DNA of 64,000 bases, taken from NCBI GenBank assembly GCA_963780395.1, contig CAWABY010000008.1, forward strand, positions 59,551-123,550. Direction: 5' to 3'. Under the pieces are notes generated by a model. It worked only from the letters and a program-made list of their open reading frames with translations. It did no database searches and had not been told where the DNA came from. The stretch comes from VGBV01 sp963780395. Its GTDB lineage: Bacteria; Actinomycetota; Thermoleophilia; Solirubrobacterales; 70-9. Position numbers and translations under genes: made by a program. Shown here piece by piece: positions 8,566-18,092 of this stretch; position 1 is the stretch's first letter; each line of letters begins with the position of its first letter.

Positions 8566-9585
8566 ATGGCAGTGAAGGTCGGCATCAACGGCTTCGGGCG
8601 CATCGGCCGCAACCTGTTCCGCGCCGCGAAGGCGTCGGGCGCCGAGATCGACTTCGTCGGGGTCAACGACCTGGTCGACAACGAGATGCTCGCCCACCTG
8701 CTCAGGTACGACTCCGTCCTCGGCCCCTACAAGGGCGAGGTCGAGGTCGGCAAGAACGGGCTGGTCGTCGACGGCGACGAGCTCAAGGTCTTCTCCGAGA
8801 AGGACCCCGCGAAGCTGCCGTGGAGCGACGTCGGCGCCGACGTCGTGATCGAGTCCACAGGGCTGTTCACCAAGCGCGAGGACGCCAGCAAGCACCTCGA
8901 CGCGGGCGCCAAGAAGGTGATCATCTCCGCGCCGGCGACGGAGCCGGACATCACGGTCGCCCTCGGCGTCAACTTCGACGACTACGACCCTGAGTCGCAC
9001 AACATCATCTCCAACGCCTCCTGCACCACCAACTGCCTGGCGCCTGTCGCCAAGGTCCTGCACGAGTCGATCGGCATCGACCACGGCCTGATGACGACGA
9101 TCCACGCCTATACGGCCGACCAGCGCCTCCAGGACATGCCGCACAAGGACCCGCGCCGCGCCCGCGCCGCGGCGGTCAACCTGATCCCGACCTCGACCGG
9201 CGCCGCGAAGGCCGTCGGCTTGGTGCTGCCGGAGCTGAACGGCCGGCTCAACGGCATGGCCATCCGCGCCCCGGTGATCACGGGATCGCTGGTGGACCTG
9301 ACCTTCCAGGCCTCGAAGGAGACCAGCGTCGACGAGGTCAACTCGGCGATCAGGGGCGCCGCCGACGGTGACCTCAATGGGATCCTCAAATACACCGAGG
9401 ACCCGATCGTCTCCACCGACATCGTCGGGGACCCACACTCCTCGATCTTCGACTCCGAGCAGACGATCGTGCTGGAGGGGAACATGGTCAAGGTCTTCTC
9501 CTGGTACGACAACGAATGGGGCTACTCCAACCGCTGCGTGGAGCTCGCCGAGAAGGTCCTGCAGCCGGCGGCCGTCGGCGCCTAG
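8566..9585 (+). CDS. gap: Glyceraldehyde-3-phosphate dehydrogenase
   Basis: Oxidises and phosphorylates glyceraldehyde-3-phosphate to 1,3-bisphosphoglycerate with NAD(P)+. It is 339 residues. The N-terminal Rossmann motif is 'VGINGFGRIGRNLFRAA'; the catalytic Cys sits in 'SNASCTTNCLAP' (about 150-160) and the His in the downstream 'IHAYTADQRLQDMPH'. 'WYDNEWGYSNR' closes the catalytic domain. A strong AAGGAGG site (8550-8556) sits nine bases before ATG. It is first of four glycolytic genes (gap-pgk-tpiA-gpmI) that are tightly packed, and so probably sets their transcription. Confidence 0.98.
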   Translation: MAVKVGINGFGRIGRNLFRAAKASGAEIDFVGVNDLVDNEMLAHLLRYDSVLGPYKGEVEVGKNGLVVDGDELKVFSEKDPAKLPWSDVGADVVIESTGLFTKREDASKHLDAGAKKVIISAPATEPDITVALGVNFDDYDPESHNIISNASCTTNCLAPVAKVLHESIGIDHGLMTTIHAYTADQRLQDMPHKDPRRARAAAVNLIPTSTGAAKAVGLVLPELNGRLNGMAIRAPVITGSLVDLTFQASKETSVDEVNSAIRGAADGDLNGILKYTEDPIVSTDIVGDPHSSIFDSEQTIVLEGNMVKVFSWYDNEWGYSNRCVELAEKVLQPAAVGA

Positions 9586-9594
9586 CCGCTGATA

Positions 9595-10791
9595 TTGGCC
9601 AAGGCGAGCGTCCGGGACGCGGATGTCGAGGGCAAGCGCGTGCTGCTGCGGGCTGACCTGAACGTGCCGCTCGAGGACGGGGCCGTAGCCGACGACACCC
9701 GCATCAGGGCTTCGCTGCCGACGATCGAGCTGCTGCGCGAGCGGGGGGCGTCGATCGTGCTCGCCTCGCACCTGGGCCGCCCGAAGCAGGTGGACCCGAG
9801 TTTGTCCATGAAGCCGGTCTCGGAGCGCCTCGGCGAGCTGCTCGAGGCTGAGGTGACGCAGGCCCCCGCGGTCGTCGGGGACGAGGTCGAGTCGCTGGCC
9901 GAGGCCCTGGAGCCGGGCGAGGTGCTGGTGCTGGAGAACAGCCGCTTCGAGCCCGGCGAGACCGAGAACGACCCTGAGCTGGCCAAGCAGCTGGCGGCGC
10001 TCGGCGAGCTCTACGTCAACGACGCCTTCGGAGCCGCGCACCGCGCCCACGCCACGACCCACGGCGTCGCTCAGCACCTGCCGGGCCACGCGGGGCTGCT
10101 GCTGGAGCGCGAGCTGCAGGAGCTGGGCAAGGTCCGCGACGACCCGGAGCCGCCGCTGGTCGTGGTGCTCGGAGGAGCCAAGGTCACCGACAAGATCGGC
10201 GTGATCGAAAAGTTCCTCGACGCCGCCGACGAGATCCTGATCGGCGGCGCGATGTGCTTCAGCTTCTTCAAGGCCGAGGGGCGCGACACCGGCGAGTCGC
10301 TGCTGGACGACGACAGCGTCGAGGCGGCCCGCGACCTGCTGCCGCGTGCGGAGAAGGCCAAGGCGAGACTGCACCTGCCCGAGGACCTGGTGCTGGGCCG
10401 CGAGTTCAGCGCCGGGACCGAGGTGATGGAGCTGAACGGCGTGGACGTCCCGGAGGGCTGGATGGGCCTTGACATCGGCGCCAACACGGCGGCCAAGTAC
10501 TCGAAGCTGATCGCGGACGCCGGCACCGTGCTGTGGAACGGCCCGATGGGGGCTTTCGAGCTGGGGCCGTTCGCAGCGGGCACGCGGGTCGTCGCCGAGG
10601 CGGTGGCCTCGACCTCCGCTCACAGCGTGGTCGGTGGCGGCGACTCGGCCGCCGCCATGGTCCAGTTCGGCCTCGACGACGACGTGGACTGGCTCTCGAC
10701 CGGAGGCGGCGCCTCGCTTGAGTTCCTCGAGGGAGCTGAGCTTCCCGGGGTGGAGGCGCTGCTCGACGCGAGCGAGGTGGCGAATGGCTGA
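9595..10791 (+). CDS. pgk: Phosphoglycerate kinase
   Basis: Transfers the acyl phosphate of 1,3-bisphosphoglycerate to ADP. It is 398 residues, normal for a bacterial enzyme. The start is TTG at 9595, chosen because 'MAKASVRDADVEGKRVLLRA' fits the family N-terminus. The 'RADLNVPL' loop and 'ILASHLGRPK'-like segment (here 'IVLASHLGRPKQVDP') bind 3-PG; 'VLGGAKVTDKIGVI' and the C-terminal 'VVGGGDSAAAMVQFG' bind nucleotide. It sits 9 bp after gap and overlaps tpiA by 8 bp. Confidence 0.98.
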   Translation: MAKASVRDADVEGKRVLLRADLNVPLEDGAVADDTRIRASLPTIELLRERGASIVLASHLGRPKQVDPSLSMKPVSERLGELLEAEVTQAPAVVGDEVESLAEALEPGEVLVLENSRFEPGETENDPELAKQLAALGELYVNDAFGAAHRAHATTHGVAQHLPGHAGLLLERELQELGKVRDDPEPPLVVVLGGAKVTDKIGVIEKFLDAADEILIGGAMCFSFFKAEGRDTGESLLDDDSVEAARDLLPRAEKAKARLHLPEDLVLGREFSAGTEVMELNGVDVPEGWMGLDIGANTAAKYSKLIADAGTVLWNGPMGAFELGPFAAGTRVVAEAVASTSAHSVVGGGDSAAAMVQFGLDDDVDWLSTGGGASLEFLEGAELPGVEALLDASEVANG

Positions 10792-11539
10792 CCGTACGCC
10801 GATCCTGGCTGCGAACTGGAAGATGAACAAGACGGCGGAGGAGGCCGAGGCCTTCCTCAACGCCTTGTTGCCGCGCCTGCCCGGGGCGGGGCCGGAGGTC
10901 GTGATCTGCCCGCCGTACACCGCCCTGCGGGCGGCGGTCGAGGCCTGCGCCGGCGGCTCCGTGCGGGTCGCCGCCCAGAACATGCACGAGGAGCAGAGCG
11001 GCGCCTTCACCGGTGAGGTCTCGGCGCCCATGCTGCTGGAGCTCGGTGTCCAGGGCGTGATCCTGGGCCACTCCGAGCGGCGCCAGCTCTTCGGCGAAAC
11101 CGACGAGGCCCTGGCGAGGAAGGTGCCGGCGGCGCTCGCCGCCGGGCTGGAGCCGATCCTCTGCGTCGGCGAGAGCGAAGCCCAGCGCGACGCAGACGAG
11201 ACGGCCGAGGTGCTCACACGCCAGATCGAGGCAGACCTGGCCGAGGTTGAGGGCGGGCGCCTGGCCGAGGTCGTGATCGCCTACGAGCCGATCTGGGCGA
11301 TCGGCACGGGGCGGACGGCGACCACCGAGCAGGCCCAGGAGGCGATCGCGCTGATCCGCGAGCGGGTTGCGGCGCGCGACGCCGACGCGGCCGAGGGCGT
11401 GCGCATCCTCTACGGCGGCTCGGTCAAACCGGACAACGCGGCCGAGCTGATCGGCCAGCCGGACGTGGACGGGGCGCTGGTCGGCGGCGCCAGCCTCGAC
11501 CCCGATGACTTCGCGGCGATAGTCGAAGCGGCGACATGA
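10784..11539 (+). CDS. tpiA: Triosephosphate isomerase
   Basis: Interconverts DHAP and glyceraldehyde-3-phosphate. It is a 251-residue TIM barrel. Catalytic residues are visible: Lys in 'AANWKMN' (about 13), His in 'ILGHSERR' (about 95) and Glu in 'VIAYEPIWAIGTG' (about 165), with the phosphate-binding 'YGGSVKPDNA' near 212. ATG at 10784 lies within the end of pgk, and its stop overlaps the gpmI start (ATGA). I reject the longer upstream reading in this frame because it runs antisense to nothing and simply shadows pgk. Confidence 0.98.
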   Translation: MADRTPILAANWKMNKTAEEAEAFLNALLPRLPGAGPEVVICPPYTALRAAVEACAGGSVRVAAQNMHEEQSGAFTGEVSAPMLLELGVQGVILGHSERRQLFGETDEALARKVPAALAAGLEPILCVGESEAQRDADETAEVLTRQIEADLAEVEGGRLAEVVIAYEPIWAIGTGRTATTEQAQEAIALIRERVAARDADAAEGVRILYGGSVKPDNAAELIGQPDVDGALVGGASLDPDDFAAIVEAAT

Positions 11540-13083
11540 GCGAGGGGCTCCCCGCCGGGCCCGAGCGCTTGCCCGTTCCCTCGGTGGCGGTGATCGTGCT
11601 CGACGGCTGGGGCCTGGCGCCAGACGGCCCGGGCAATGCCGTCAGCCAGGCCGCGACCCCGATCTTCGACACCCTCTGGGAGAGCTATCCGCATACGACG
11701 CTCTCGACCTCGGGCCTGGACGTCGGCCTGCCGCCCGGGCAGATGGGGAACTCCGAGGTCGGACACCTGAACCTGGGGGCCGGTGCGATCGTGAAGCAGG
11801 ACCTGGCGCGTATCGACGAGGCGATCGCGGACGGGTCGTTCTTCGAGAACGAGGCGCTGAAGGCCGCCTGCGCGCCGGCGCTGGAGTCCGGCCGCCTGCA
11901 CGCGATCGCGCTCGTCTCCGACGGCGGCGTCCACTCGGGCTGGGAGCACATCGAGGCGATGATCGAGCTGGCCGCGGCAGAGGGGGTGCCCGACCTGGTC
12001 CTGCACGCCTTCACCGACGGCCGCGACACGCTTCCCAAGTCGGGAGCCGGGTACGTGGAGGAGGCCCAGCGCTGGCTTCGCCACGCCGGCCGCATCGGCA
12101 CCGTCGGTGGGCGCTACTGGGGCATGGACCGCGACAGCCGCTGGGATCGCACCAAGCGCGCCTACGACGCGATCGTGCACGCCCGCGCCCCGCGGGCCGA
12201 TGACGCCGTGTCGGCGGTCCGGCAGGCTTACGAGCGGGGCGAGACCGACGAGTTCATCGAGCCCACCGTGATCGGCGACTACGACGGCATCGCCGCCGAC
12301 GAGCCCGTCGTCTTCGTCAACTTCCGGCCGGACAGGGCCCGCCAGCTGACGATGGCGCTGGGCGAGCCGGACTTCGAGGAATTCGACCGCGGCGGCGGGC
12401 CCGCGCTCGACGTGACGACGATGACCCGGTACCGGCATGGCTGGCCCTACCCGGTCGCCTTCCCGCCGCAGGAGCCCGAGACGACGCTGGCCGAGGTGAT
12501 CGCCGAGCGCGGCGAGAGGCAGCTGCACGTGGCCGAGACCGAGAAGTACGCCCACGTCACCTACTTCTTCAACGGCGGGCGAGAGCAGCCCTTGGAGCGG
12601 CGAGGAGCGCCACCTGGTCGATTCCCCGCGCGACGTGCCCACCTACGACCACAAGCCCCAGATGAGCGCGGCCGCCGCGGCCGCCGAGTTCGCCGGACAC
12701 TGGGCCGAGGACGGCTACCGCTTCGGGATCATCAACTTCGCCAACCCCGACATGGTCGGCCACACCGGCGTTCCATCCCCGCCGCGGTGGCGGCGGTCGA
12801 GGAGGTCGACCGCGACCTCGCCCAGGTCGTCGCGGCGGTGCACGAGGGCGGCGGCGCCTGCATCGTCACCGCCGACCACGGCAACGCCGAGCAGATGCTG
12901 GAGCCCGACGGCTCGCCCAACACCGCTCACTCGACCAACCCGGTGCCGGCGATCGTGACGGTTCGGAGCGCGGGGCTTCGCGACGGCGGCATCCTCGCCG
13001 ACATCGCTCCGACGGTGCTGGAGCTGCTGGAGATCCAGCAACCCGAGGCGATGACTGGCAAGTCGCTGCTGGCCGGCTCCTGA
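11536..13083 (+). CDS. gpmI: 2,3-bisphosphoglycerate-independent phosphoglycerate mutase (two compensating frame breaks)
   Basis: Mn-dependent mutase converting 3- to 2-phosphoglycerate. The N-terminal 'VIVLDGWGLAPDG' and phosphoserine segment 'MGNSEVGHLNLGAGAIV' (Ser near residue 75) mark an alkaline-phosphatase superfamily iPGM. The C-terminal metal motif 'TADHGNAEQML' is in the starting frame. The middle part, 'VPTYDHKPQMSA...GIINFANPDMVGHTG', is in another frame between about 12590 and 12770. An extra T in CCCTT (near 12590) and a second change near 12772 restore the frame, so this is read as sequencing error in an intact gene of about 515 residues. Confidence 0.95.
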   Translation: MSEGLPAGPERLPVPSVAVIVLDGWGLAPDGPGNAVSQAATPIFDTLWESYPHTTLSTSGLDVGLPPGQMGNSEVGHLNLGAGAIVKQDLARIDEAIADGSFFENEALKAACAPALESGRLHAIALVSDGGVHSGWEHIEAMIELAAAEGVPDLVLHAFTDGRDTLPKSGAGYVEEAQRWLRHAGRIGTVGGRYWGMDRDSRWDRTKRAYDAIVHARAPRADDAVSAVRQAYERGETDEFIEPTVIGDYDGIAADEPVVFVNFRPDRARQLTMALGEPDFEEFDRGGGPALDVTTMTRYRHGWPYPVAFPPQEPETTLAEVIAERGERQLHVAETEKYAHVTYFFNGGREQPLERRGAPPGRFPARRAHLRPQAPDERGRRGRRVRRTLGRGRLPLRDHQLRQPRHGRPHRRSIPAAVAAVEEVDRDLAQVVAAVHEGGGACIVTADHGNAEQMLEPDGSPNTAHSTNPVPAIVTVRSAGLRDGGILADIAPTVLELLEIQQPEAMTGKSLLAGS

Positions 13084-13096
13084 GCCGGAGCTGGGC

Positions 13097-14316
13097 GTGC
13101 GCCGCGACTCCGCCAGGCTGGGCTTCGAGATCGAGGCTCGCGACGGCTCCGCCCGCACGGGCCTGATTCGCACCGGGCACGGCGAGATCCATACCCCGGC
13201 CTTCATCCCGCTGGCGACCAAGGCGACGGTGCGCTCGCTGTCCAGCGCGGAGGTCGCCGGGCTGGGCTACGAGCTGGTCTGGGCAACACCTTCCACCTGC
13301 ACCTGGCGCCGGGTGAGGAGCGGATCGCCGCCCTCGGCGGCCTGCACGGCTTCATGGGCTGGGAGCGGGCGATCATCACCGACTCCGGTGGGTTCCAGGT
13401 CTTCTCGCTCGCGCACGGCGGCGTCGCGGACGAGATCAAGGGGCGCCGGGGAGAGGCGGCCGGCAGCGCCAAGGTGGAGATCTCCGAGCGCGGGGTCGCC
13501 TTCCAGTCGCTGCTCGACGGCTCCGACCGCTTCATCGGCCCCGAGGAGTCGATGGCGATCCAGGCGAAGCTGGGCTCGGACATCGCGCTCGCCTTCGACG
13601 AGTGCACCCCCTACCACGCCGACCGCGACTACACGGCGCGCTCGATGGAGCGCACCCACCGCTGGCTCGACCGCTGCCTCGACTGGCACCAGCGCGAGGG
13701 CCCCGAGCGCCAGGCGGTGTTCGGGATCGTCCAGGGAGGCGTCCACGAGGACCTGCGGCGCGAGTCGGCCGCTGCGGTGAGCGCGGCCGGGGTGGACGGA
13801 GTGGCGATCGGGGGGACCCTGGGCAAGGAGAAGGAGGAGATGCGGGGCGTGCTCGGGTTCACGGCGCCGCTGCTGCCGCCGGAGTCCCCCGTCCACCTGC
13901 TGGGGATCGGCGAGGTCGATGACCTGCTCCACGGGATCGCTCTCGGGATCGACGTCTTCGACTGCGCGGTCCCTACGCGGCTGGCGCGGCACGGGGTGGC
14001 GCTGGCGCCGGAGCCGGAGGGCAGGTTCCGCCTGGATCTTGCCAAGGGGCGCTTCGCCGACGACGAGGGCCCGATCGTCGAGGGCTGCCCGTGCGAGGCC
14101 TGCCGGCGCCACAGCCGCGCCTACCTCCACTACCTGGCGAGGAACAACGAGCTGACCGGAGCGCGCCTGCTGACGCTCCACAACCTGACCTACATGGAGC
14201 GCCTGACCGCCGGCGCCCGAAAAGCAATCAGGGAAGGCGCCTACGCCTCATATTCGGATCGGGTCCTGGCCGGCGCGCCCCCGTGGGACGCGCCCGAATC
14301 ACGACCGTCCGACTAG
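13097..14316 (+). CDS. tgt: Queuine/preQ1 tRNA-ribosyltransferase (one frame break)
   Basis: Swaps guanine for a 7-deazaguanine at the wobble base of GUN-anticodon tRNAs, a step of queuosine synthesis. GTG start at 13097. 'THTPAFIPLAT'-like start (here 'IHTPAFIPLATKATVRSLS') is followed by a frame break near 13283, where GTCCTGGG appears as GTCTGGG, and then 'GNTFHLHLAPGEE', 'TDSGGFQVFSL' and the nucleophile region 'FDCAVPTRLARHG'. The zinc site is 'CPCEACRRHSRAYLHYL' plus a later His in 'TLHNLTYM'. About 406 residues when repaired. Its stop overlaps the opposing kinase stop in the shared word CTAG. No other queuosine gene is in the window. Confidence 0.95.
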
Positions 14317-15509
14317 TTCGTCGTGTTGTCCTCGATCACGTTGCGGAGCTCGTCGACCTGGTCGTTGATGTTGTCCTTGACCACGTCCTCGAGGTTGACG
14401 CGGTCCGAGGAGCTGGTGGTCGTCAGCACCACGGCGCCGGCGACGACGGCAGCGAGCAACAGCAGCGCGATCAGCATCAGCGCGTTTCGGGCGAGGTTGC
14501 GCGAGCGCGGCTTCTCGGGGGGAGGCTGCTGGCGGGCCGGCGGGCGCGGCTGGCGTCGGGTCGGGCGACTGGTCTGGGTGCGGGGCATGTGGCGCGTCGC
14601 CGCGGTCGGGTCGTCGCTGGGCAGCACGCGGGTGGCGCCTGTCTGCGCGGGGGACTCGCCGCCCAGGCCGCGGCGCAGCGCGTCGGCCAGCTCGCCGGCG
14701 GCGGCGAAGCGGTGGGCCGGATCGGCGTCGAGCGCGACGAGCACGGCGTCGCCGACGCTCTGGGGGACAGAGTCGCTGTAGGAGGAGGGGTGCAGCGGTT
14801 GCTCGGACTGCTGGCGCACCGCCAGCTCGGCCAGCGACGCGCCCTCGTAGGGCAGGCGGCCGGTCAGGAACTGGTAGAGCACGACGCCCAGGGAGTAGAC
14901 GTCGGAGGCCGGGGTGGCCTCGTCGCCCCGCGCCTGCTCGGGCGCCAGGTAGGCCGCGGTCCCCACGACCGAGCCGACCTGGGTTATTCGTGTTTGCTCG
15001 CTGGCGCGGGCGATGCCGAAGTCCGCCAGCTTCACGGTCATGTCGCCGCCGCGCTCGGCCGGGCCGCCGATGATCATCAGGTTGCCCGGCTTGACGTCGC
15101 GGTGGATGATCCCGTGCCGGTGCGCGTAGTCGAGCCCCGCGCACGCCTGCACGCCGATCTCGACCGAGGTCTCGGGGTCCAGCGCGCCCTCCGCCTGCAG
15201 CAACTGGGCGCCGGACTTGCCCTTCACGTACTCCATCACGATGTAGTACTGGCCGCCGTCGTTGCCCGTGTCATAGACCTGGACGATGTTGGGGTGGACG
15301 AGCTTGGCCACGGCCAGCGCCTCGCGCCTGAAGCGGGCGACGAAGCGCTCGTCGTCGGAGAGGTGCTCGGCCAAGATCTTGACCGCGACGGTGCGCTCGA
15401 GGATCGTGTCCTGTGCGCGGAACACGCTCGACATGCCGCCCGATCCGAGCCGGTCCTCGATCCGGTAGCGGTCGCTGATCAGCTCGCCCCTGGGGCCGCG
15501 CGGGCTCAC
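14313..15509 (-). CDS. Membrane-anchored serine/threonine protein kinase without PASTA domains
   Basis: Hanks-type kinase of 398 residues. Chosen start is GTG at 15509, which forms a GTGA overlap with the upstream lipoprotein stop. The kinase domain spans about 10-270: Gly-rich loop 'RLGSGGMSSVFRA', Lys in 'VAVKILAEHL', catalytic loop 'HRDVKPGNLM', DFG in 'LADFGIARA' and APE-equivalent 'YLAPEQARG'. A Pro/Arg-rich linker leads to one membrane helix ('ALMLIALLLLAAVVAGAVVL') and only ~30 outer residues, so the sensor part seen in PknB is missing. The adjacent lipoprotein may supply the external input; that is inference. Confidence 0.95.
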   Translation of the reverse strand: MSPRGPRGELISDRYRIEDRLGSGGMSSVFRAQDTILERTVAVKILAEHLSDDERFVARFRREALAVAKLVHPNIVQVYDTGNDGGQYYIVMEYVKGKSGAQLLQAEGALDPETSVEIGVQACAGLDYAHRHGIIHRDVKPGNLMIIGGPAERGGDMTVKLADFGIARASEQTRITQVGSVVGTAAYLAPEQARGDEATPASDVYSLGVVLYQFLTGRLPYEGASLAELAVRQQSEQPLHPSSYSDSVPQSVGDAVLVALDADPAHRFAAAGELADALRRGLGGESPAQTGATRVLPSDDPTAATRHMPRTQTSRPTRRQPRPPARQQPPPEKPRSRNLARNALMLIALLLLAAVVAGAVVLTTTSSSDRVNLEDVVKDNINDQVDELRNVIEDNTTN

Positions 15510-15983
15510 AGGCCGTCGCTCCCCGGTGGGCCGACGCCGCCGCCACCGCCGGTCGTCGGCGTGGTCGGTTGTGTGGGTCGTGGTCGGCTCCTCCTCGGTC
15601 GTCGTCTCCTCCGTGGTCGTCTCCTCGGTGGTGGTCTCCTCGGTCGTCGTCTCCTCCGTGGTCGTCTCCTCGGGCCGCTCGCAGTCCTCCTCGACCAGGT
15701 CGCCCAGGTTGAGCGCGCCGCTCTGGAGGGCGTCGACCACGTCCGCGTTCACGTCGGACGGCAGCGCGCTGAGCTCCTCCTGGAACTCCTGGACCTTGTC
15801 GGCGGCGATCAGGCAGCTGCCGTTGTCCACGTTCGCCTGGATCTCCTCCAGCGTTGAGACGAGCGTGGTCGCGTTCTCGAGCGGGATCGAGGGCTCGGGC
15901 TCGTCGTCGCCGCCGCAGCCGGCGGCGAGCCCCGCGGAGGCGAAAAGGCAAAGCGAGAGCAGGATCGGCTTCAGTCCCGGCAT
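15506..15983 (-). CDS. Lipoprotein with Thr/Glu-repeat stalk, kinase partner (one frame break)
   Basis: ATG at 15983. Signal peptide 'MPGLKPILLSLCLFASAGLA' ends before the lipobox Cys in 'AAGC'. A helical domain follows with two Cys ('NGSCLIAADKVQEFQEEL' and 'LVEEDCERPE') that could form a disulfide, then five 'TTTEE' repeats and a Thr/Gly-rich tail. The raw frame runs into the kinase gene; removing one base near 15567 instead gives 'TTTTPTTGGGGGVG' and a TGA at 15506 that overlaps the kinase GTG. I therefore call two genes. Function unknown; genomic coupling suggests a role in kinase signalling at the cell surface. Confidence 0.7.
15591..15665 (-). repeat. 15-bp tandem repeat, five units, coding for TTTEE
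   Basis: Five consecutive 15-bp units (plus-strand consensus CTCCTCGGTCGTCGT with small changes) encode the pentapeptide repeat of the lipoprotein stalk. Units alternate between two variants (CTCCTCGGT and CTCCTCCGT), suggesting duplication of pairs. Copy number probably varies between strains. Confidence 0.85.
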
Positions 15984-16036
15984 CGCGGCGATGCTAGCCA
16001 ACGGTCCCAAGTTGTCCCGGGCAGGCCCGCGCACCG

Positions 16037-16765
16037 CTACTGGCCCACCGAGAGGCGGTCGGCGAGCAGGTCCGGAAGCCCGGCCTCGCGAATCGCGTCG
16101 GCCGCGCGGCCGATGTCGTACTCGACGCGGTGGTAGGTGGCCTTCCACTGCTCTGTGTCGAGGTGCAGCCAGGCGGCGCGGGGGTCCCCGTCGCGGGGCT
16201 GCCCGACGCTGCCGGGGTTGAGCAGCCAGCGGCCCTCGCTGAGGTCGATCTCGTGGCCCTCGGGGGCCTGGCCCCCGTCGCCGTCGTCGCCGGAATCGGA
16301 GAAGTAGAGCGCGACGTGGGAATGGCCGATCAGGCTGACGCGCCCGGACTGCTCCTCCATGCACTCCCGAGCCTGGTCCACGGCCAGCACGTACTCCCAG
16401 ACCGGGTCGCGCGGTGAGGCGTGGTAAAGGCCGACCTCCTTGTCGGTCGCCTTCGGCTCAAGGCCCTTGAGGAAATCCATCGTGGTCTCGGCGCAGTTCT
16501 CCCTGGTCCACTCGACGGCGGCCGCGGCCGAGGCCGAGAAGACCTCGGTGTCGATCTCGCCCGTCACGGCCAGGTCGTGGTTGCCGACCAGGCTCAGCTC
16601 GCAGTGCTCGGCCGTGAGCGCGGCGCAATCGTCGGGTTGGGCGCCATAGCCGACCACGTCGCCCAGGCACCAGCGGCGCTCCAGCCCCGCCTGCTCGATC
16701 GCCTCGAGCACGGCTTCGAGCGCGGGCAGGTTGCTGTGGATGTCGGTCAGGACCGCGATCTGCAT
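16037..16765 (-). CDS. Calcineurin-like metallophosphoesterase
   Basis: A 242-residue dinuclear-metal phosphoesterase, likely cytoplasmic. The motifs run in order: 'LTDIHSNLPAL' (Asp and His ligands near residues 8 and 10), 'CLGDVVGYG' (bridging Asp), 'LVGNHDLAV' (Asn/His) and 'LIGHSHVALYF' (two His). This is the YfcE/protein-phosphatase-like subgroup. The C-terminal part, 'WLLNPGSVGQPRDGDPRAAW', is also family-typical. It lies upstream of the kinase/lipoprotein pair on the same strand, 53 bp away, so could be transcribed with them; whether it opposes the kinase is speculation. Substrate unknown. Confidence 0.93.
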   Translation of the reverse strand: MQIAVLTDIHSNLPALEAVLEAIEQAGLERRWCLGDVVGYGAQPDDCAALTAEHCELSLVGNHDLAVTGEIDTEVFSASAAAAVEWTRENCAETTMDFLKGLEPKATDKEVGLYHASPRDPVWEYVLAVDQARECMEEQSGRVSLIGHSHVALYFSDSGDDGDGGQAPEGHEIDLSEGRWLLNPGSVGQPRDGDPRAAWLHLDTEQWKATYHRVEYDIGRAADAIREAGLPDLLADRLSVGQ

Positions 16766-16818
16766 GGGCGAGAGGGGGTCTCGGGAGCGCTGCGAGGGGC
16801 CGTCTATCGTAGGGACAG

Positions 16819-18092
16819 ATGCCCACGCCGAGCGTTCTCAAAGGGGCCGGCGGCGGGACGCCCCGGTGGGTGCGGCTCGGCGCCACGGCCGTGGCCGCGG
16901 TGGTCGTGGCCGAGGCGGCGGCCTGGGCCCTGCGCCCTCGCGACGTGGTCGAGCCGGACGAGGTCGACGAGAACGCCTATTTCGAGCCCGCCGAGGTCGA
17001 GCGGGCCGAGGACTACCGCTCCGGCCAGCGGCTGCTCTACGTCGGAGGCGTCGCCGCCCAGGGCGCGCTGCTGGTGCTGTTGATCACAGGCCGGCCGGCC
17101 CCGGCCCGCAGCGCTCTCGAGCGCGCCGGCGAGCGCCCCGTGCTGGGCGGCGCCGCGGCCGCCGCGGGGCTGGTCGGGGCGCTTTCGGTCGTCTCGCTGC
17201 CCTTCGACGTCGCCGCGCACGAGCGCGCCGTCGACGTGGGCCTCTCGACGCAGGACCTGGGCGCCTGGCTGGGGGACTGGGCAAAGGCGAACGGGATCAG
17301 CGCCGCGATCGCCGCCGGCGTCGGCAGCGGGCTGCTGGCGCTGATCCGGCGCTCGCCCGACCGCTGGTGGATCCCGGGCAGCGCCGCGCTGGTCGCTCTC
17401 GCCGCGGCCTTCACCTGGCTCGCGCCCGTGGTGCTGGCCCCTGCCTTCAACGACTTCGAGAAGCTGCCGCCGGGCCAGGCGCGATCGGACGTGCTCGAAC
17501 TGGGGGAGAAGGCGGACGTCGAAATCGGCGAGGTCTACAGCGTCGACGCCAGCCGTCGCAGCACGGCACTGAACGCCTACGTCGGCGGCCTCGGGCCGAC
17601 CAAGCGGGTGGTCCTCTACGACACGCTGCTGGACGAGGCGGACCGCGGCGAGCGCCGCTCGGTCGTCGCCCACGAGCTGGGCCACGTGCACGGCCGCGAT
17701 ATCCCGCGCGGCCTGCTGTTCGTGGCGATCTCGGCGCCGCTCGGGCTGTTGTTCGCCTCGCGGTTCTCGCAGGCCCTCGGGCGCCGCTCGGGCGCCGAGC
17801 CGGGGCAGCCGGCCTCGCTGCCGGCGCTGGCGGTGGCTCTGGCGGTGACCTCGTTCGCGATCGGCGTGGTCGGCAACCAGCTTTCGCGGGCGGTCGAGGC
17901 CAGGGCCGACACCTTCGCGCTGGAGCTGACCGACGACCCCGCTGCGCTGATCGGGCTGCAGCAGCGGCTGGCCAGGACCAACCTCAGCGATCCGGACCCT
18001 CCCGACGCCGTCAGCTTCCTGCTGGGAACCCACCCGACGGCGCTGGAGCGGATCGGGGCGGCCGAGGCCTGGGAGCAGGGCAGCGGCCTTGA
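16819..18092 (+). CDS. M48 family membrane zinc metalloprotease (Ste24/HtpX-like)
   Basis: Integral-membrane protease of the M48 family. Several hydrophobic segments precede the zinc motif 'VVAHELGHVHGRD' (HExxH, about residue 280); the third ligand Glu is in 'AVEARADTFALEL'. The segment 'NAYVGGLGPTKRVVLYDTLL' just before HExxH is typical of M48A/B. ATG at 16819. In the raw frame translation continues to 18258 inside rlmH with no recognisable sequence. A TGA at 18090-18092, one frame away, overlaps the rlmH TTG start. I infer a missing base near 18080 and set the end there; if wrong, the gene simply overlaps rlmH. Confidence 0.88.

Noticed and set aside
8479..11217. 912-residue minus-strand open frame across gap-pgk-tpiA
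   Set aside because: Repetitive Arg/Gly/Leu/Val composition from the complementary strand of conserved glycolytic genes; no ribosome site or domain.
12580..12790. Programmed frameshifting in gpmI
   Set aside because: Two opposite shifts with no slippery site or stimulatory structure, in a gene that never needs recoding; sequencing error is simpler.
14091..15857. 588-residue plus-strand open frame opposite the kinase
   Set aside because: Shadow of the Ser/Thr kinase; the Gly/Leu/Arg-rich region has no recognisable domain.
14313..16364. 683-residue lipoprotein-kinase fusion
   Set aside because: A one-base correction yields a GTGA junction between two normal genes; the fusion would also put the kinase outside the membrane.
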